Origin: JAWXCM01 sp034408745
GTDB lineage: Bacteria; Acidobacteriota; Terriglobia; Bryobacterales; Bryobacteraceae
Direction: 5' to 3'
NCBI GenBank assembly: GCA_034408745.1
Contig: JAWXCM010000392.1
Span: 1 to 9,544 of the forward strand
DNA: 9,544 nucleotides
Part shown: piece by piece, positions 6,983 through 9,544 of the stretch
Layout: the number at the start of each line of letters is the position of its first letter
How positions within the stretch are numbered: the first letter of the stretch is position 1
Notes under the pieces: generated by a model
What the model saw: only the letters and a program-made list of their open reading frames with translations
Database searches by the model: none
Told to the model about the DNA's origin: nothing
Position numbers and translations under genes: made by a program

Positions 6983-6989
6983 GGAGGAG
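6983..6989 (+). promoter_or_regulatory. Shine-Dalgarno sequence fixing a GTG start
   Basis: GGAGGAG lies six bases before GTG 6996-6998. It favours this start over the in-frame ATG at 6936, whose extra 20 residues (MVPSQHAQT...) fall in the leader hairpin and lack family character. Confidence 0.75.
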
Positions 6990-6995
6990 TGCCCA

Positions 6996-8498
6996 GTGAG
7001 CAACGGCGTGGAAGCCTGCTTTGTTGTGATGCCGTTCGGAAAAAAGCTTATTCCCGACGGCACAGCCAGAATGTACGACTTCGACAAAGTCTACCGGGTG
7101 CTGATCCAGCGCGCGGTAAAGCAGGCGGGTCTGAAACCGATTCGGGCTGACGAACGAACCGGATCCGCTTTGATCCACTCCGAGATGTTCAAGGACCTCC
7201 GTGATCAGGCAGTCGTTCTGGCCGACCTCTCGCTCGACAACCCCAACGTCTTCTATGAACTCGGGATCCGGCATGTCATGTCGCCCGCGGGTACCGTGTT
7301 GATTTGCCGCAAAGGTTCGGAACTGCCGTTTGACGTGAAGCTGTCGCGCGTAATCTTTTACGAATATGATGGTGCGGCTCTTGACTGGGAAGAAGTGGAA
7401 CGGGTCGTGAACCAGGTGCAAATCGCGTTAGAGGACGCCCGAAAGGGCCGTCCAGACAGCCCCGTCCACGCGCTGCTGGAGTCCGTCCTGCGCCGCGCAG
7501 AGACTCTGGAACCGGGGATCCACGTCTCTCCTCCCCGGAGCTTGCTGCCGGCCGACTCGCTGGAAGAGTACCAGACGACGATCGCGAGGGACTGGGTCGC
7601 CAACAAGGAACCGCTGGAATCTTTGACGAAGCAGTACCGTGACAGGGATGTTTTTGGAGCAAGGTGTCTCGGCTACTTCTGCCTGCACCACCCCGGTGGC
7701 CTGCCCGTCGGCACGGAAGACATCGCGCGGCATCTCGCGGACGCCGAGCAATACGGGCTTGCCAATCGCCTGTTCGACGAACTCAGGAGTGCTGGTTTAC
7801 TGAGCACCCGTGGCCTGCTTTCGTACGCCACTTCGTTTTCCGAAGTGAACGGGAATCTTGCCGGCGCAAGCGCCTCCCTCGAACTGGTTCAGGAGGCTCT
7901 GTCCAGGACGGCCAGCCAGTACCCGGATCCGCACGGTTCACCTGCCGCGACCCTTGCATACGCCCTGTGCCACAGGCGCACAGCCGGTCTGCGGCACTGG
8001 CGCTGGCAGTTGAGCCGACTGCCCCAGGACCTCGATTCAGCGATCGAGGCCCATGTAATTGCCACTACGTTTATCGAGGAATGCCGTGCGGCGGGCACTT
8101 TCGATCACCCGGGTTTTCTGGCACAGTCTCACTTGAAACTCATGCTTCTCCTCCGCTTTCGCGAAAACGATCCCGAGCGACCGGATTCCGAGCGGCACCG
8201 CGAATCCATTCTCAGTATTCACGCGATGCCTGGCGATGAACGCAGCGGTATCTCATACCTGAATTGGTTTCAGGTCATAGCCCTGGCGGACGCCGGATCC
8301 GCCCAGCAATCGCAGCAGAGAGCCGTCAGCACCCTCGCGACCGATGCTCAGTTACGGAACGAAGCGAATTACTGGGATATCGGGCGCCGCCAGTACCGTA
8401 CGATGCGCCGGTTCCTCGAGCAGAATTCCCGAATGTGGCGGAACCGCTCGCTGATCGGAACGGTCGCGCAGTTGTTGCAGTCGGGCGAAGGCACCTGA
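6996..8498 (+). CDS. Nucleoside-deoxyribosyltransferase/TIR-like domain protein with helical C-terminal region, candidate conflict-system protein
   Basis: 500 residues from GTG 6996. Residues about 7-125 form a Rossmann-like alpha/beta domain: ACFVVMPFGKK (first strand and loop), FDKVYRVLIQRAVKQAGL, PIRADER, HSEMFKDLRDQAVVLADLS, NPNVFYELGIRH, then TVLICRKG. The pattern of an ADLS/T strand, NPNVFYELG and a following hydrophobic strand resembles nucleoside 2-deoxyribosyltransferase and TIR-type domains. Glu88 in FYELG sits where deoxyribosyltransferases carry their catalytic Glu, so nucleotide or NAD-related base exchange or cleavage is plausible. No transmembrane segment or signal peptide is seen. 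Residues about 185-490 are mostly helical and without obvious catalytic motifs; they may be TPR-like or related to the TRAFs-binding/TPR-S regions that Aravind and colleagues described next to such domains in NTP-dependent conflict systems. That link is inference. It stands alone: the gap before it is about 200 bases, an 80-base gap follows, and no kinase, CARF or protease partner is nearby. The family-level domain call is good; the biological role is open. Confidence 0.75.
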   Translation: MSNGVEACFVVMPFGKKLIPDGTARMYDFDKVYRVLIQRAVKQAGLKPIRADERTGSALIHSEMFKDLRDQAVVLADLSLDNPNVFYELGIRHVMSPAGTVLICRKGSELPFDVKLSRVIFYEYDGAALDWEEVERVVNQVQIALEDARKGRPDSPVHALLESVLRRAETLEPGIHVSPPRSLLPADSLEEYQTTIARDWVANKEPLESLTKQYRDRDVFGARCLGYFCLHHPGGLPVGTEDIARHLADAEQYGLANRLFDELRSAGLLSTRGLLSYATSFSEVNGNLAGASASLELVQEALSRTASQYPDPHGSPAATLAYALCHRRTAGLRHWRWQLSRLPQDLDSAIEAHVIATTFIEECRAAGTFDHPGFLAQSHLKLMLLLRFRENDPERPDSERHRESILSIHAMPGDERSGISYLNWFQVIALADAGSAQQSQQRAVSTLATDAQLRNEANYWDIGRRQYRTMRRFLEQNSRMWRNRSLIGTVAQLLQSGEGT

Positions 8499-8578
8499 CT
8501 GACCGGGGACAGGACCATGTTCCCGCGGCGCAATAGTGGCCTTCAGAGCCCGGGTAAGCCTGCCTGTACGATAAGTAA

Positions 8579-9145
8579 ATGTCGGATAATCTGCGACTCC
8601 GGCTCGCACAGGCCGAAGATATTCCCGCGCTGACTGAACTGGTGGAGCGCTCCGCGCGAGCCCTGCAGAAGGGCGATTACACGCAGCGCCAGATCGATGG
8701 AGCGCTGGGCACCGTGTACGGCATCGACCCGCGGCTGATCGCCGACAGGACCTACTACATGGTGGAGACACCCGAGCCCGCCATCGCCGTCGCATGCGGT
8801 GGATGGAGCAGGCGACGCACCGCATTCGGAAGCGGCAACTCACCGGTGAAGGACGATGCGCTGCTCGACCCCGCGACCGATCCAGCTCGCATCCGGGGCT
8901 TCTTCATCCATCCGTCGTTCGCGCGCCAGGGTCTGGGAACCACCATCCTGCAGGCGTGCGAGAGCGCGGCGCTTGCGGCCGGCTTCCACCGTTTCGAACT
9001 CACCGCCACGCTCACCGGCGTCGCCTTGTACGCACGGCACGGCTACCAGCCCGTGCTGCCATACGCACTCGACCTGCCCAACGGCGAGACACTGCCAGTA
9101 CTGCGCATGGCGAAACAGGCGCCCGCCGCAGCCGCCGCTCCATGA
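8579..9145 (+). CDS. GNAT family N-acetyltransferase
   Basis: 188-residue acetyltransferase of the GNAT fold, which moves an acetyl group from acetyl-CoA to an amine. The N-terminal strand LRLRLAQAEDIPALTELVE (5-23) is typical. VACGGWSRRR (71-80) is the central strand. Motif A reads RIRGFFIHPSFARQGLGTTI (104-123), with the pyrophosphate-binding R-Q-G-L-G-T loop at 116-121. LTGVALYARHGYQPV (145-159) is the usual C-terminal ALYARHGY segment. The C-terminus ends in an Ala/Pro-rich tail of low complexity. ATG 8579 is the first sensible start, with no strong Shine-Dalgarno sequence. The stop overlaps the start of the following hydrolase (ATGATG), indicating translational coupling. The substrate is unknown. 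Confidence 0.9.
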   Translation: MSDNLRLRLAQAEDIPALTELVERSARALQKGDYTQRQIDGALGTVYGIDPRLIADRTYYMVETPEPAIAVACGGWSRRRTAFGSGNSPVKDDALLDPATDPARIRGFFIHPSFARQGLGTTILQACESAALAAGFHRFELTATLTGVALYARHGYQPVLPYALDLPNGETLPVLRMAKQAPAAAAAP

Positions 9146-9544
9146 TGCTGCATCGCGACGTCCGCGGCAACGGTCCACCGCTGATTCTCCTGCACGGACT
9201 CGCCGGGTCGAACCGCTGGTGGCGGCACAATATCGAAGAATTCAGCCGGCATTTCCGCGTATATGCACTGGCTTTTCCGGAATATGGCGGAATGCGCCGT
9301 CACGGGCGTGAAATTGCTGTGGAAACCGCCGCCAACTGGCTGCTCAAAGCCGTCGACCGTCTGGAACGTGGCCAGCGCGTTTCCCTCATCGGCCACTCCA
9401 CCGGAGGCCTGATCTGTGCGATGCTCGCCGCCATGGAGCCCGGCCGAGTCCACCGTATGGTGCTGGCGGCGAGCATCGCACAGATCAGGCCTCCGGTGGA
9501 GTGGCCGATGAGGGAAACGCGCTGGCCACGTTCCAGACGGTCGA
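9142..9544 (+). CDS. Alpha/beta hydrolase, 3' part missing and last bases artefactual
   Basis: The ATG at 9142 (or 9145) overlaps the acetyltransferase stop, so the two are probably one operon. Visible are the oxyanion strand LILLHGLAGSNRWW (HG at residues 18-19), VYALAFPEYG, and the nucleophile elbow LIGHSTGGL with Ser86 in G-H-S-T-G, followed by MEPGRVHRMVLAAS, all typical of alpha/beta hydrolase fold enzymes (esterase, lipase or C-C hydrolase type). The acid and histidine of the triad lie beyond the window. From 9464 the sequence is the exact reverse complement of 9353-9433, and the encoded residues stop resembling a hydrolase soon after VLAAS. The real protein is therefore seen only to about residue 108. 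The substrate cannot be told. Confidence 0.85.
   Translation, partial: MMLHRDVRGNGPPLILLHGLAGSNRWWRHNIEEFSRHFRVYALAFPEYGGMRRHGREIAVETAANWLLKAVDRLERGQRVSLIGHSTGGLICAMLAAMEPGRVHRMVLAASIAQIRPPVEWPMRETRWPRSRRS
9353..9544. repeat. Perfect 81-bp inverted repeat at the sequence end (probable fold-back artefact)
   Basis: Bases 9464-9544 are the exact reverse complement of 9353-9433, with a 30-base loop between (9434-9463). The left arm is normal hydrolase coding sequence around the nucleophile elbow, and the right arm ends exactly with the sequence. No mismatch was found in a base-by-base reading. Confidence 0.95.

Noticed and set aside
6794..6995. Possible promoter in the gap before the conflict-type gene
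   Set aside because: TG-rich bits such as TGTGATACG resemble an extended -10, but no convincing -35 at proper spacing was found.
9353..9544. Terminal inverted repeat as an insertion-sequence end or terminator
   Set aside because: The arms are hydrolase coding sequence, with no T-run or transposase, and the right arm ends exactly at the sequence end.

Overview
The window is GC-rich bacterial DNA (roughly 60% by eye). It looks like an environmental Acidobacteriota genome, probably of the Solibacter/Bryobacter type. That placement is inferred from a secreted S8 protease with a C-terminal NIIWGGD repeat tail, a ThuA-domain protein, and remnants of multicopy gene families I recall from that phylum. 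I could not run a search to confirm it.

Left part (1-2251): a ThuA-domain secreted protein runs off the left edge on the minus strand. Upstream of it lies decayed DNA, also on the minus strand. It holds a metallophosphoesterase pseudogene broken by at least four frame changes (576-1362), which is joined abruptly to the intact 5' end of an unrelated gene (1363-1553). Next comes the 5' end of a second multicopy-type gene (1640-1796), then about 450 bases with no recognisable gene.

Middle (2252-5319): a complete secreted subtilisin-like protease (2252-3991) ends in a tryptophan-rich tail of 13-residue period and is followed by a strong intrinsic terminator (4041-4077). On the minus strand lies a tyrosine recombinase pseudogene (4143-4741) with frameshifts and an internal deletion. 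Beyond it is a small membrane-protein gene whose N-terminus may be broken: there is an in-frame TGA eight codons after a possible ATG, and a 15-bp tandem duplication inside the gene.

Right part (5387-9544): intact plus-strand genes. These are an NAD(P)-dependent aldehyde dehydrogenase, and a 500-residue protein with an N-terminal nucleoside-deoxyribosyltransferase/TIR-like domain and a long helical C-terminal region. The latter has the architecture of proteins proposed to act in NTP-dependent bacterial conflict or immune systems. After them come a GNAT acetyltransferase and an alpha/beta hydrolase that overlap by ATGA and are probably co-translated. The last 81 bases are the exact reverse complement of bases 9353-9433, which looks like a fold-back artefact at a contig end, so the hydrolase sequence beyond about 9463 should not be trusted.

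The most interesting gene is the 6996-8498 protein, a candidate single-gene defence or stress-response factor. No partner gene is visible beside it, and the flanking genes look like ordinary metabolism.
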